Positions 11,984 to 23,426 of a stretch of DNA of 64,000 bases are shown here, one piece after another (positions within the stretch are counted from its first letter, which is position 1; each line of letters starts with the position of its first letter). The notes under the pieces were generated by a model. It had not been told where the DNA came from. It did not search any database and was given only the letters and a program-made list of their open reading frames with translations. Position numbers and translations under genes: made by a program. Source of the DNA: Cantharellus purpuraceus (lineage: Eukaryota > Basidiomycota > Agaricomycetes > Cantharellales > Hydnaceae); the NCBI GenBank assembly GCA_025174535.1, contig JALBUN010000045.1, forward strand, positions 248,001-312,000. The letters are read 5' to 3'.

Positions 11984-12946
11984 CCTGGCGTAAATCGTTA
12001 GCAGCAAGAACTGGACTTTGGCGGATACAACAAACCTTTTTGATTAAATGGATATGTTTTTTTTAAAAACGGTAGATGTCTTCGTTCGCTATCGTCGATG
12101 AAGAAAGAAGAAAATGATTCTAGCGCTTAGCTGTAACTTGTGATGATGGTCCGTGCGAGCCTAATTTAAGGTTCTGACGCGATTTGAGGCGGACATTCAA
12201 TTTCTTTCTAGGGATTGAAGGTAGCGCTGTCTTTTAACGATCGTTAGTTTAAACAGCTACGAGACACCTGAAATTAGGAATTTCTATTTCACTAGAGAAG
12301 ACTGTGCTCCCAATCACCAAAGGATCAACTATGTCCACTATTCCAAAAATCTACTAGCCGATAAGGACGCGACAGAAGAGGGCAGACTCTCCCTTGTTCT
12401 ATCTCTAGTATGCGGATCAAAAGTATATCCTACAATAAGACGCTGGTTGGTTTGATTCTCTCCGTTCATCAGTTCAGGGCTCGGCCTGTCCTTTCCGAAA
12501 CATGCCGTACGCTGTTATATTGCAGCGCCGAATGAACTGGAGAATTAAAGCGCATGCAACTGGGCTGACTAACTAAGATTAGCTAATCTCACTCTACCCT
12601 TAAATGCTCAAATTGCAATTCCACTCCCATTTCTAAAGGCTCAACTGTTAGCATTAGTTTATGTTGAGGCAATGGCATTAGTAAGCTAGAACGCATGTGA
12701 CCTGTGCCAGCTATACAGGTGTGACCAATTCATGTGACACCTCAGTGTTCTTACTAGACACTGAGGTGAGTGTCCATTCTGGATTTCACATTTACTTACA
12801 GTAGCACAGTATCTCCATAGGTACTGCACTATATTGTTTCCACAGTGTTCTTACTAGACACTGAGTATCTCCATAGCCATGTGATTACATTTACAGGTTA
12901 TGGGCCCACCAATAACAACAATGGAGCAAAAGGTTTTGTGATTCCC
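11984..12946. other. Intergenic region before the transposon block
   Basis: No coding signal. Poly-T stretches near 12050 probably belong to the RPS12 promoter. The right half holds a small hairpin that recurs once (see 12738-12863), abutting the first LTR. Confidence 0.5.
12738..12863. repeat. Duplicated short hairpin next to the LTR element
   Basis: Positions 12738-12748 (cacctcagtgt) and 12758-12768 are perfect inverted arms around a 9-base loop. The core of this hairpin, loop included, recurs at 12843-12863. The words agtatctccatag also recur (about 12808 and 12866). It may be the remains of a small inverted-repeat element; no target duplication was identified. Confidence 0.45.
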
Positions 12947-13474
12947 TGTTATGACTATATTCATTAATGCCCAGATCCCCATCCGATCCACTCAGATCCC
13001 CATGCACATGAAATCTATACTCCATTTGGAAACCATCACATCTCCAATTATCTGTCTGATTGTCACCACTGATCTTGCCCATCTGTCTCCGGTTCCAATT
13101 GATGCATCAGCATCACCATAGGAACTCAGACATCTGTCCCCATCAGACTTGGACATACTCATGTAAGGCTGTCAGCCTCAGAGACCCATCACCAGAGTAA
13201 TTATTATTAGATTTCAAATATGTATTTAAGTTGCCTGACTGGGGACTTCATTCCCCAGTTTGAATATCGAATCACACCTAGTTCCTAAGTCTGATCCTAA
13301 CTATCTCAGTTGTACTCTGTCTCTGAAATCTCAGACACCAGTATTAGTGAGGGTGCAGCACATAAGCTGAAGCCAAGTCCGTTCTGACCCCCACGACGCA
13401 CCATGATTCCCACTCCAACTCTGACCCAATCTCCGACCCAAACTCTGACCCCCAATTGGACCTAGTGCATAACA
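12947..13474 (+). repeat. 5' LTR of element 1
   Basis: It begins TGTTATGAC and ends GTGCATAACA, so its ends form the 7-base inverted repeat TGTTATG/CATAACA. It is 528 bp long. The same sequence starts again at 21842 (3' LTR) and occurs as a separate solo LTR on the minus strand at 23749-24276, also 528 bp. Confidence 0.88.
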
Positions 13475-14616
13475 GTATATTTGAACTGCCATACTCACTC
13501 CTACCAATGCCACGATCCACCGCCAATTCCAAATGCACACAAACTGTCAAGGTACCCACTCCCAGCATCAACACCATCCCTGAGGTTGTCAAAGAACCGA
13601 CGGACCACATAGAGGCCGTCAATGAAGAGGATGACACTCTGCCCTCCCCAAACCTGGCGCAAGCCATCTCCCTGCTCACCAGCAGCATCTGTACCCCACA
13701 AGCTCCTAAGTCCCAGACCAAGGTCTGAGAACCCAACCCATTCGATGGCTCCAATCCATGCAAGCTCCAGCCATTCTTGGTGCAATGCCGGTTGAATTTC
13801 CACAACTGCCCTGATGCATTCATGTCCGATCGGGCAAAGGTCACCTTCACCATGTCCTATCTCAAGGGCACCGCACTGGACTACTTCGAGCCAGTGCTCA
13901 TGGATGACTCCGATGACCCAATATGGTCAGAAGACTACTCTGACTTCATCTCCAAACTTTGGACCAATTTCGGTCCTTACAACCCTGAGGCTGACACTGA
14001 GAATGAACTCAATTGACTTCAGATGAAGGAAAATCACAAAATTGCAAAATACATTGTGAGTTTCCAGCAGCTAGCCCTGAAAGTCCAATGGGGTGACGCT
14101 GCACTCTGACGCCAATTTTACGTTGGTCTCCCATCCCGCATCAAGGACGAGATATCACGTATTGGTAAGCCAGATACTTTGGTAAACCTTCGAAAGCTCA
14201 CCCAATCCATTGACACCTGTTATTGGGAATGTCAATCCATGAAAATTCGGCTAACAACAAATCGGACAAATTGTTGGACAAGACCCCAAAGTCCAACAGG
14301 GGGTTCCAATAAGAAGACTACCACCAACTCAGGCCAGAAGTCAAACACTGGTAACGCCGCTGCTTCCAGTTCTGGTCAGAACAACTCTGGAACTGGCAAT
14401 AACTCAGGAGCTCGCAAGAGTACTCTGGACCTCTCCACCAAGCTGGGAAAGGATGGCAAACTTACTCAGCAGGAATGCCAGGGCCACATGGACAACAACC
14501 TCTGCCTGTTCTGTGGAGAACCTGGCCACCAAGCCAAGGATTGCAACAAGGCAACCTCGTCAGCAGCAAAGGCAAAGGGCCATGCCACCAATGCCATGAC
14601 AGACCCAAAAAAATAG
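13475..14616 (+). pseudogene. Retrotransposon Gag (broken), with CCHC zinc knuckle
   Basis: Translation in one frame across stops gives the familiar Ty3 capsid pattern: NFHNCPDAFMSDRAKVTF, YLKGTALDYFEP, SRIKDEISRIGKPDTL, then a Gln/Ser/Gly linker and the nucleocapsid knuckle CLFCGEPGHQAKDC (Cx2Cx4Hx4C) near 14505. In-frame TGA codons occur near 13726, 14014 and 14108; the last falls where related elements have Arg (ALRRQF). The first ATG could be 13507. Confidence 0.8.
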
Positions 14617-16968
14617 TAAGCAGTCCTCTAGCCTCCATATGGGCTGAGGGCTGCGTTGGTACTCCCCGTATGACAAACGAGGTCCACCTGAACACATCCA
14701 CTCTTTCCCACTCTGACTCCCTCACCCTCCTCATCTACTCTGACTCCATTCCCGATACCACTATCCAAGCACTAATTGACTCCGGTTCTACTCACTGTTT
14801 CCTTGATTCCTTTTTTTCTGATTTACATAAACTCCATACATACACCATAACTCTGATATTGCTCCAATTATTTGATGGCACTACTAATGCTGTCATTTCA
14901 TGAGCTATAGATCTGTCTATCCATTTTTCTGTCAGAGAAATCCAGAACCTTACATTCTATGTTACTCCGCTTGACTCCAGCTGTTCTGTGGTTCTCAGAC
15001 ATAATTAGCTCACCTGCTACAATCTGTTGATTGACTGGGCATTGGGCCATATCACATTCTGTTCTCCAGTGCAGGCTGTGTCATTCCCAATGTCACCAGC
15101 AACTTTAGGTGCGAAATTATCTTCCACCTCTGCTGACTCCGCTCCGATAGATACTCCATCTACCTCTCTGTCTATATCAATGGTGGACACTATGGTCTTC
15201 ACCAGACTAAGCAAACTGGATGGCTCTCACATGTTCCAGGTTCACCTCTCCAATCCAATATTCCTTGCTGCCTGTTCCGCCTGATCAACTCCACTGGACC
15301 TATCTATGGTTCCTAAGGAGTATCATGAGTTTGCCAACATGTTCAGCAAGTCTAAAGCCGACTCCCTAGTGGAACACCAACCATACAATCTCAAGATTGA
15401 GTTGGATGACAACTCCACCCCTCTGCTTGGCCCTATCTACTTGCTATCCCAAAAAGGGCTACTGGCTCTCCAAACATTCATAGACAAGAACTTGGCCATG
15501 GGCTTCATCTGCCCATCCTTATCCCCCCATGGAGCTCCAGTCCTATTTGTCTGCAAAAAGGACGGTTCACTCCATCTATGCGTTGACTTCCATGGACTTA
15601 ACAAGATCACCAAGAAAGACCGATACCCAATACCCTGCACCGTGGACCTACTCGAGAGCCTGCAAAAGGCTAAGATCTATTCCAAAATCGATCTCCGACA
15701 TGCCTACCATCTAGTCCACATCCAAGAAGGTGATGAGTGGAAAACGACTTTCCGCACTCGATATGGATCTTTTGAATGGTGCATCATGCCTTTTGGACTA
15801 ACCAATGCTCCGGCTGCCTTCCAGTGGTTCATGAATGATACCTTCACTGACCTCCTCAATGTTACCATCCTTGTCTACTTAGATGACATTTTGGTATATT
15901 CAGATAATGAAGAAGAACATCGGACACACGTCCAAGAAGTACTCCGACGTCTCTGAAAACATGGCCTCTTCACCTGCGCTGACAAATGCAAATTCCACTC
16001 CGACTCAGTTGAATATCTAGGCTATATCCTCTCCCCTGCAGGACTGACAATGTCCGATGACAAAATCAAAGCCATACAGGAATGGCTGGAACCGTGGAAA
16101 GTCAAAGACGTACAGTCCTTCCTGGGGTTCACCAACTTCTACTGCCGCTTCATTCACAGCTACTCTGATATTACTGTTCCACTCACCTGACTTATTAGGA
16201 AGGGTATCCAATGGAATTTCACTGATGAATGTAGACAGAGCTTTGAGACCTTGAAGAAGGCCTTTACCTCCGCTCCGATACTGACTCATTGGGTCCCAGA
16301 TGTTCCTATCCTATTAGAGACCGATGCCTCCAACTATGCACTTGCTGCGATCCTGTCCATCATCTGGAGAGATGATGGACAAGTCCATCTGATTGCTTTT
16401 CACTCGTGTACATTTACACCCCCTGAACTGAACTATGACATCCATGACAAAGAGCTCCTTGCCATATATGAAGCCTTCCAGATATGGAGACACTACCTTG
16501 AAGGTGCCTCTGATCCAGTGGACATCATAACAGACCACAAGAACTTGGAATACTTCTCCACAACAAAACTACTCACCTGGAGACAAGTCTGATGGTCCAA
16601 ATACCTGTCTCAGTTCAATCTTGTTATCCGTTTCCATCCTGGTCAACTCGGAGCAAAGCCCGATGCATTAACTAGATGCTGGGATGTCTACCCTAAAGAG
16701 GGGAGTAGTGACCATGCCACTGTAAACCAACACAACTTTTGTCCTGTGTTCACTAACAAACAGCTGACATCGTCCCTATGAGCATCCACCCTCATGACTC
16801 CCACCCTCCAAGCTGTCACCATTATGGACATCAACCAACTCCACTCTGACATCCACTCATCACTCTGATCTGATCCTGTTGCAGTTAAACACTTGAATGA
16901 CCCTTCCGATCTGAAGTGGTCACTTGATCCCAAAGGACACCTCTGACACAACGACCGGATATATGTCC
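14617..16968 (+). pseudogene. Retrotransposon Pol, first part: protease, reverse transcriptase, RNase H (broken)
   Basis: The protease active site ALIDSGSTHCFLD is near 14770. Reverse transcriptase runs about 15306-15960 with [25 protein letters not shown] and the catalytic YLDD motif ([14 protein letters not shown]). RNase H follows at about 16250-16690 (LETDASNYALAAIL; DKELLAIYEAFQIWRHYLEG). In-frame stops at 14901 and 15005 (probably Trp codons in functional relatives), 15954, 16188, 16590 and 16944 break it; those at 15954, 16188, 16590 and 16944 are TGA at positions where relatives have Arg. The part ends at the CTGAT duplicated by the solo LTR insertion. Confidence 0.85.
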
Positions 16969-16973
16969 CTGAT

Positions 16974-18405
16974 TGTATGGGAACCACCTTTTCCCTATCA
17001 AATTCCATTTATGCAGCACCAATGTGCTATTCTTTGCTTTTCCATTCCTAAATATCAGCATATATTTGATGCTTGTACCTGGAAAGGACTTATTCAAATA
17101 TTCTCTATTTTTCCATATTTTTTCGGGAATATTCCATGCAGAACTCGGCTCAGAATCATTTATTTCTGCTGTGCTACAGTTGTGGACCCATAGGCGCCCA
17201 CAAACCTTCCCACAGCCGGCTCTCCCCTTTTGGACCAGGCATTTGGCCTGAATTCAAGCTCAGATGTCTCTGATCAATAAATATTCTGTAACTTAACAAC
17301 CACAGCCTCTCAGGGCACTATTTTCCGTGCAGATCATCACCTGACATGTGGCTATCCATGGCTGTCCAAACCAGTGCAGAAAACAGGGTGGACACCCTTC
17401 TTTTTGCCTGATCAGTGCCTAGTTCAGGGATCAGATCAGCTGATGGGTGATCAAATCAGGTGATTGCCTTGGAATATTCTACCCCTTTCCATAACATTCT
17501 AGCTGTTTCCCTCTATTATTAGATAGAACTTTCCAGAACCATTATTCAGCTCCTGATCAGTGTTAGTGCTGTGATCAGATCCTGTGATTGGCTTGGAATA
17601 TTCTACCCCTTTCTTCCACCTTCCACAACCTTCCAGTAGTTTCCATCTATTAATAGGTAGAATATTCCAGAAGCATTACTCAGCCCCTGTAAATACAATA
17701 TATAAGGAGGCCATTCTGCCTCTGAAAGAATAACATATCATCATATTCTACCCATCTTCTGCACACCAGTGTGACTAGAGTGACATACAGTGTCATCCTC
17801 TATCTCAGTAACTGTTGATTACCAGTTCAAGGATCTTTTACAGTTGTGTAACTGTACTTGATTGCACTCAAAGTAGTGATATTCCTGCTTTGGGCGTGAG
17901 TGTAATATCTGCCTCATGTGACTACGAATCTACAGGGTGAGATTGTCTGTCGATAGTCCTGCCATTAGTGCTCTTGTTTAAGTTACTAGTGTGTACTGCC
18001 TTTGCAGAGCATTAGAAGCTTGAACTCGTGTGAAGCAGTTGCTAGACTACTTCACACATTGCTGTTACCCGCTTCTGAGTGCCACTGGTTGGACGGTTGG
18101 ATTCATCCACCTACTTCCTTTAGCCTCTAAGTGCATTCCCCTCTTTTTGGAATATCTGGACCCCTAAGCGTCCGTGAACTCTAGACTCTGGAAGTCTTAT
18201 TCATTTCTTGCTGCTAAGAAACATATTACCTTTCTGCGTATAGTCTGCATTGACCAATACAAAGGATTGTAACCAAAGTACAAACGTTAAATCGTTTCTG
18301 GAGTTGTGCTGCAGCAGGGTTTGATATTCTTCTCAGCTGTTCATTCACGGAATTGTGGTGATTTAGAGTTTGCCCTAACACCATAATTTTGCGGGTTCCA
18401 AAACA
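16974..18405 (+). mobile_element. Solo LTR of a second LTR family (copy B1), nested in element 1 pol
   Basis: It starts TGTATGGGAACC and ends GGTTCCAAAACA, so the termini are imperfect 12-base inverted repeats of TG...CA type. CTGAT lies on both sides (16969-16973 and 18406-18410), a 5-bp target duplication. Precise removal of the insert plus one CTGAT reconnects pol as seen in the inverted element at 24282-26393. A TATA-like stretch (atataagg) near 17700 fits an LTR promoter. No internal coding sequence, hence a solo LTR, 1,432 bp. Confidence 0.87.
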
Positions 18406-19724
18406 CTGATGCCAATGGTCTCTGACTCCAAGTTTTGCAGTATTACCATGATCACCTGATCTCCAGCCATTTTGGGCAAAATCACACATAAGGGTTAATC
18501 TGACGAGACTACATATGGCCAAAAATGCAAGAATACATTCAACACTACTGTAACTCTTGTACCACATGTATGGACTCAAAATCACAAAGGCACAAACCCT
18601 ATGGAACACTTAAGCAACTTCTGGTCCCAGAGCAACCATGGAACTCCATCTCCATGGATTTCATAGAGAAGCTCCCCCCATCGCTCGGATATGACACCAT
18701 ACTTGTGATTGTTGACAGGTTCACTAAACAGTCACTATTCATTCCAATGCATTGCACCATCACCTCTGCCTCATTAGCTAAGTTGTTCATTCTCCATGTA
18801 TTCTCTAAACATGGAGTCCCATCGCATGTTACAGGGGCTTGGAGTTCATGTCCTCCTTCTTCTGCACATTAGGAAAGGCTCTTGACATGAAGCTTCATTT
18901 CACCTCCAGATACCATCCTGAAGGAGACGGACAAACAGAATGAATGAATCAGTCCCTGGAACAATATCTCCAAGTCTATTGTAACTATCAACAAGACAAC
19001 TGGGCTGACCTACTTCCAATTGCAGAGTTTGCCTACAACAATGCTCTGAATGCGACTACTGGCATCTCTCCATTCTTTGCTAATAAAGGCTACCATCTGA
19101 ACATCTGTCCACCCCGAGAAGGAACTCACCTCCACCAAAGCCCGCCAATTCATAACCAACCTTGATCAACTACACCAACATCTCCAAGAAATCATCTCCA
19201 ATGCCCAGAAACAATACCAAGTCTCTGCAGACTGACACTGCATTCTGGCTCCAGACCTGCAAATTAGAGACAAAGTATTTGTCAAGGCCAAACACTTCCG
19301 GACCACCTGTCCATTGAAGAAACTCTCCAAGAAATATTTAGGTCCTTATGAGGTCATTGCTCATGCAGGCAGCAGGTCCTTCACCCTCCACCTCCCTGAC
19401 CACTTCCGAGCAGTTCACCTGGTCTTCCATATATCAATGCTTGAACCTGCTACTACAAACGAGATCTCCAGTCACACCCACCCTCCACCTCCTCCAATCA
19501 TCATTGAAGGAGATAATGAATATGAGATATCTGAGATCCTGGACTTGAAGATCGATTGTCAGTACAAGTGCAAGCTCCAGTACCTAGTCAAATGGACTGG
19601 ATACAAAGGCACCAACGAAGAGTCCTCATGGATCTCTGTGTCTGAACTCGATCACACATCTGAATCCATCTCCAATTTTCACTCTGCTTATCCAGGCAAA
19701 CCTGGCCCTCTTATGAATCTTTAA
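18406..19724 (+). pseudogene. Retrotransposon integrase and chromodomain (broken)
   Basis: Continues pol after the nested LTR. The zinc-binding region ends with YCNSCTTCMDSKSQRHKP. The catalytic core begins ISMDFIEKLPPS with VDRFTKQSLFIP, but the second catalytic Asp is lost in a damaged stretch near 18830. NQSLEQYLQVYCNYQQDNW and EFAYNNALNATTGISPFFAN follow. The chromodomain at about 19500-19700 reads LQYLVKWTGYKGTNEESSW. TGA stops near 18940 and 19230 sit at positions expected to be Arg. In this class the chromodomain guides integration to heterochromatin. Confidence 0.85.
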
Positions 19725-19925
19725 GTTCCATTACTAATGCTAATTTTATTATTTCGCATCATCATTTTCTTACAAGTCACAAAGAAATTACAAGTCTACC
19801 AAACCTCCAAAAGAATCTCACTCCGCCCCATTTTTCCTCTGCTCCAAAATATTACAATCAAATCATTTTCATTTTTTGAAGTTATACATTGCGTTTCCTT
19901 TTTCCCTTCCCCTTGTCTACCTCAG

Positions 19926-21720
19926 GCTCCATCTCTGATGCCGTCTTCGACTCATCATCACTCTCTACATCTGACACCCAATCTTTCTCGTCTCCCATGT
20001 CTGAATCCTCGTCCAAGGGGGCCATAACTTCTGCAGCTGACATAACTCAGCAGTCCACCAACCCTCCAGAACCTCCTTCCATTTCATCGTCTTCACCAAC
20101 TCCACTAACAACCCCTCTGTCCACCGGAGGTGCTCCAACTGCAGGTTAACCAGCCAGATAAGCTGGCCCACAGTACTGTTGGGCGCAGAAACATGCCCCA
20201 TACCTGCGCTGGTTGTTGCTCCTTCCAATCCAACACCACTACCCCCAGCTGCCACAGCGCCCATCTCCATCTGCTGCTTTTTGGTCAGATGACCTTCTGA
20301 CTCTTTCTCTGCCCCTCCTTGTACCACTAGTCGGGGCTTGATGCTTTGACTTCAGAGATTGAACTTGCCATCGATCCTACACCCTCCTTTCTGACCCTGA
20401 CAACAATCGCAGGACTGAAGGCGGTGAGTTGGGCCAGTGGGCCATACACACTCCACGCCTGCATCATGACACAAGTTGCAAATCACACCGGGCCCACCAA
20501 ATGGCTCCGTCGGAGCCAGAGCCTTGGGTGGTCCGCTCCTTCTTGATGTGGCCTCCAAGTGCTCCCTTTGCTCCTCCTTGTCCTGCTGTTCTGCTGCTGC
20601 CTTCTCCATCTCATGCTTGTGAAGTTGGATTGCTGACCTAGCAACGTGCAGCTCCTTCTTACAAGTCGCCAATATGCGATTCTCCGCCTTGCACATGACC
20701 CTCCAATCTATATCAGCACTCAGGTGTGCCTTCAATGAAAAGACCGTGACCTCGAGATTTTTCTTGGTGGTAGCAGCATATAGCTCCACCCTTTTGCGAG
20801 CTTCAACTGCGGCTACCCAAGCCATCTCCTCATAGCAATTCGAGGTTGGATCCACCTCCATATCCATCCTGACATCCACACCTGCCTCAGGCTCTGCATT
20901 TGCATCAAGCTCCATGTTGGCATCGGGATCCACCTCCACTTCCACCCTCTCCACCTCCACTTCCACCCTCTCCACCTCCACTTCCACCCTCTCCACCTCC
21001 ACTTCCACCCTCTCCACCTCCACTTCCACCCTCTCCACCTCCACTTCCACCCTCTCCACCTCCACCACATCATCTTCTTCAGCTGCACCCACCACAAATA
21101 ATGGCCATGGCCACAGATGCAACAGTGAGCCTATCAGAGGGACAGTTGTCGGATGGGTCAACTCTGTCCGTGTAATCGAGACAATGGCGACCTCAGGGGT
21201 TCCCGCCTGTATTGGCACACTCGGACTCCCTGAGTGACTAATTGCCCCTGCCCCGGTCACCTCCTCCTCTACCTCCATGGCAGCTTCTAGCTTGTGTGCC
21301 TGCTCTTCCACTTCCTTCAGCCTCGTGGCCTCCATCATGGCTGCAAGCTCCTTGACCCTGCATGCTTGCTCAGCCTTCACTTCTTCCTCCTTCCGTCTCC
21401 GTTCTGCCTCCATCTCCTCCTTCCGTCTCCGTTCCACCTCCATCTCCTCCTTCCGTCTCCGCTCCTCCTCCTCTTTCCATCTCTGCTCCTCCTCCTCCTC
21501 CTTCCATCTTCGTTCTGCCTCCTCCTCTTCCTTCTGTCTCTGCTCCTCCTCCTCCTACTTCCGTCTTCGTTCTGCCTCCTCCTCCTTCCATCTCTGTTCT
21601 GCCTCCTCCTTCCATCTCCGCTCCTCTTCTTCTTCCTTCCATCGTCCAGGAGCAACTGCTTGAGCTTGGCCACACTCATGTTTGCCAAAGGGTTTGACAT
21701 CGTTGAGGATAAGACCTCAA
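19926..21720 (-). pseudogene. Antisense frame in the retrotransposon: heptad-repeat protein with C-terminal Cys cluster
   Basis: The minus strand between the chromodomain and 3' LTR holds an uninterrupted frame at 21443-20352 (about 363 codons). From N to C: Arg/Glu-rich stretches (ERRRKEEMEAERRRKEEE), a coiled-coil-like segment (LAAMMEATRLKEVEEQAHKL), six exact copies of VEVERVE, an acidic patch, a second helical segment and a C-terminal cluster CNLCHDAGVECVWP...CDCCQGQKGGC. A probable true start is MSNPLANMSVAKLKQLLL near 21700, but the GGA-rich repeat between 21660 and 21440 changes frame, so the present copy is likely broken. No homologous frame is visible in the inverted element 2. Similar Cys-cluster proteins of unknown role are frequent in mushroom genomes, as I recall. 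Alternative: fortuitous open frame in repetitive DNA; the paired Cys cluster argues against that. Confidence 0.6.
20929..21054. repeat. Six perfect tandem copies of a 21-bp unit
   Basis: The unit tccacctccacttccaccct(c) is repeated six times without change and followed by a partial seventh. On the minus strand each unit encodes the heptad VEVERVE of the antisense frame. Confidence 0.95.
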
Positions 21721-21841
21721 TCATGCCCCTCCTTTTATATGTCTCCAGACCCCCAGTAAAACTCCGACTGCACCCAACCATCTCACCTATTCAATCCATG
21801 GACATGAGGCCTCAGGGGCTCAGCCTTAAATGGAGAGATAC

Positions 21842-22172
21842 TGTTATGACTATATTCATTAACGCCCAGATTCCCATCCGATCCACTCAGATCCCCATGC
21901 ACATGAAATCTATACTCCATTTGGAAACCATCACATCTCCAATTATCTGTCCGATTGTCACCACCGATCTCACCCATCCATCTCCAGTTCCGATTGATGC
22001 ATCAGCATCACCATAGGAACCCAGACATCCATCCCCGTTGGACTCAGACATACTCATGTAAGGCTATCGGCCTTGGAGACCCATCACTGGAGTAATTATT
22101 ATTAGATTTCAAATATGTATTTAAGTTGCCTGACTGGGGACTTCATTCCCCAGTTTGAATATTGAACCATGC
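21842..22172 (+). repeat. 3' LTR of element 1, truncated
   Basis: Begins TGTTATGAC as in the 5' LTR and follows it closely for ~330 bases to cctag, then switches abruptly into the second LTR family at 22183. The last ~200 bases of the LTR are missing. Confidence 0.85.
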
Positions 22173-22182
22173 CTAGAATGCT

Positions 22183-23426
22183 CTTATTCTGCTGTGCTAC
22201 AGTTGTGGACCCATAGGCACCCACAAGCCTTTGCACAGTCAGCACTCCCTCTGGACCAGGCATTTGGCCTGAATTCAAGCTCAGATGTCTCTGATCAATA
22301 AATATTCTGTAACTTGACAACCACAGCCTCTCAGGGCATAATTTTCCATGGAGATCATGATCTGAGATGTGGCTATCCATGGCTGTGCAAACGAGTGCAG
22401 AAAACAGGGTGGATACCCTCCTTTTTGCCTGATCAGTGCCTAATTCAGGGATCAGAGCAGGTGATTGATGATCAGATCAGGTGATTGGCTTGGGATATTC
22501 TACCCCTTTCCATAACATTCCAGCTGTTTCCTTCTATTATTAGATAGAACATTCCAGAACCATTATTCAGCTCCTAATCAGTGTTAATGCAGTGATCAGA
22601 ACCTGTAATTGGCTTGGAATATTCTACCCCTTTCTTCCACCTTCCACAACCTTCCAGTAGCTTCCATCTATTAATAGGTAGAATATTCCAGAAGCATTAT
22701 TCAGCCCCTGTAAATACAATATATAAGGAGGTCATTCTGCCTTTGAAATAACAACATATTCTACCACTTCTACCCATCTTCTGCACACCAGTGACTAGAG
22801 TGACATACAGTGTCATCCTCTATCTCAGTAACTGTTGATTACCAGTTCAAGGATCTTTTACAGTTGTGCAACTGTACTTGATTGCACTCAAAGTAGTGAT
22901 ATTTCTGCTTTGGGCGTGAGTGTAATATCTGCCTCATGTGACTACGAATCTACAGGGTGAGATTGTCTGTTGATAGTCCTGCCATTAGTGCTCTTGTTTA
23001 AGTTACTAAGTGTGTACTGCCTTTGCAGGGCATTAGGATCTTGAACTTGTGTGAAGCGTTTGCTAGACTACTTCACACATTGCTGTTGCCTACTTCAGAG
23101 TGTCACTGGTTGGATGGTTGGATTCATTCACTTACTTCCTTTAGCCTCTAAGTGCATTCCCCTCATTTCAGAATATCTGGACCCCTAAGTGTCCATGAAC
23201 TCTAGACTCTGGAAGTCTTATTCATTTCTTGCTGCTAAGAAATGTATTACTTTTCTGCATATAGTCTGCATTGACCAATACAAGGGATTGTAACCAAAGT
23301 ACAAACATTAAATCGTTTCTGGAGTTGTGCTGCAGCAGGATTTAATATTCTTCTTAGTTGTTCATTCATGGAATTGTGGTGATTTAGAGTTTGCCCTAAC
23401 ACCATAATTTTGCGGGTTCCAAAACA
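22183..23426 (+). mobile_element. Second-family LTR, copy B2 (5' end missing)
   Basis: Matches copy B1 from its position ~17163 to its exact 3' end GGTTCCAAAACA, so about 190 bases of the 5' end are missing where it meets the truncated LTR of element 1. It is more similar to copy B3 on the opposite strand than to B1. Confidence 0.82.

Larger units (their letters stand above)
12947..22172 (+). mobile_element. Chromodomain Ty3/Gypsy LTR retrotransposon, element 1 (decayed, nested)
   Basis: Order along the plus strand: 5' LTR (12947-13474), gag with zinc knuckle, aspartic protease, reverse transcriptase, RNase H, a foreign solo LTR (16974-18405), integrase, chromodomain, an antisense frame region, and a 3' LTR cut short at about 22172. 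The order PR-RT-RH-IN-chromodomain defines Ty3/Gypsy chromoviruses. The coding part is broken by many TGA codons and some frameshifts, so the copy is dead. The 5' flank is TTCCC; its partner could not be checked because the 3' LTR end is missing. Confidence 0.9.

Noticed and set aside
13344..13853. Minus-strand frames over the gag start
   Set aside because: Shadow of gag and LTR on the plus strand; no motif.
13726..19240. TGA stops in the retrotransposon read as a recoded amino acid (Arg or selenocysteine)
   Set aside because: Host genes in the window use TGA as a normal stop (SEC27, AIM19-like, TMEM135-like, MetAP), and the retrotransposon also has TAG and frameshift damage. Mutation decay is simpler.
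21277..21663. Plus-strand Ser/Pro/Leu-rich frames opposite the antisense frame
   Set aside because: They are reflections of GGA-rich repeats on the other strand, with no domain; several overlapping frames are open just because of the triplet repeat.
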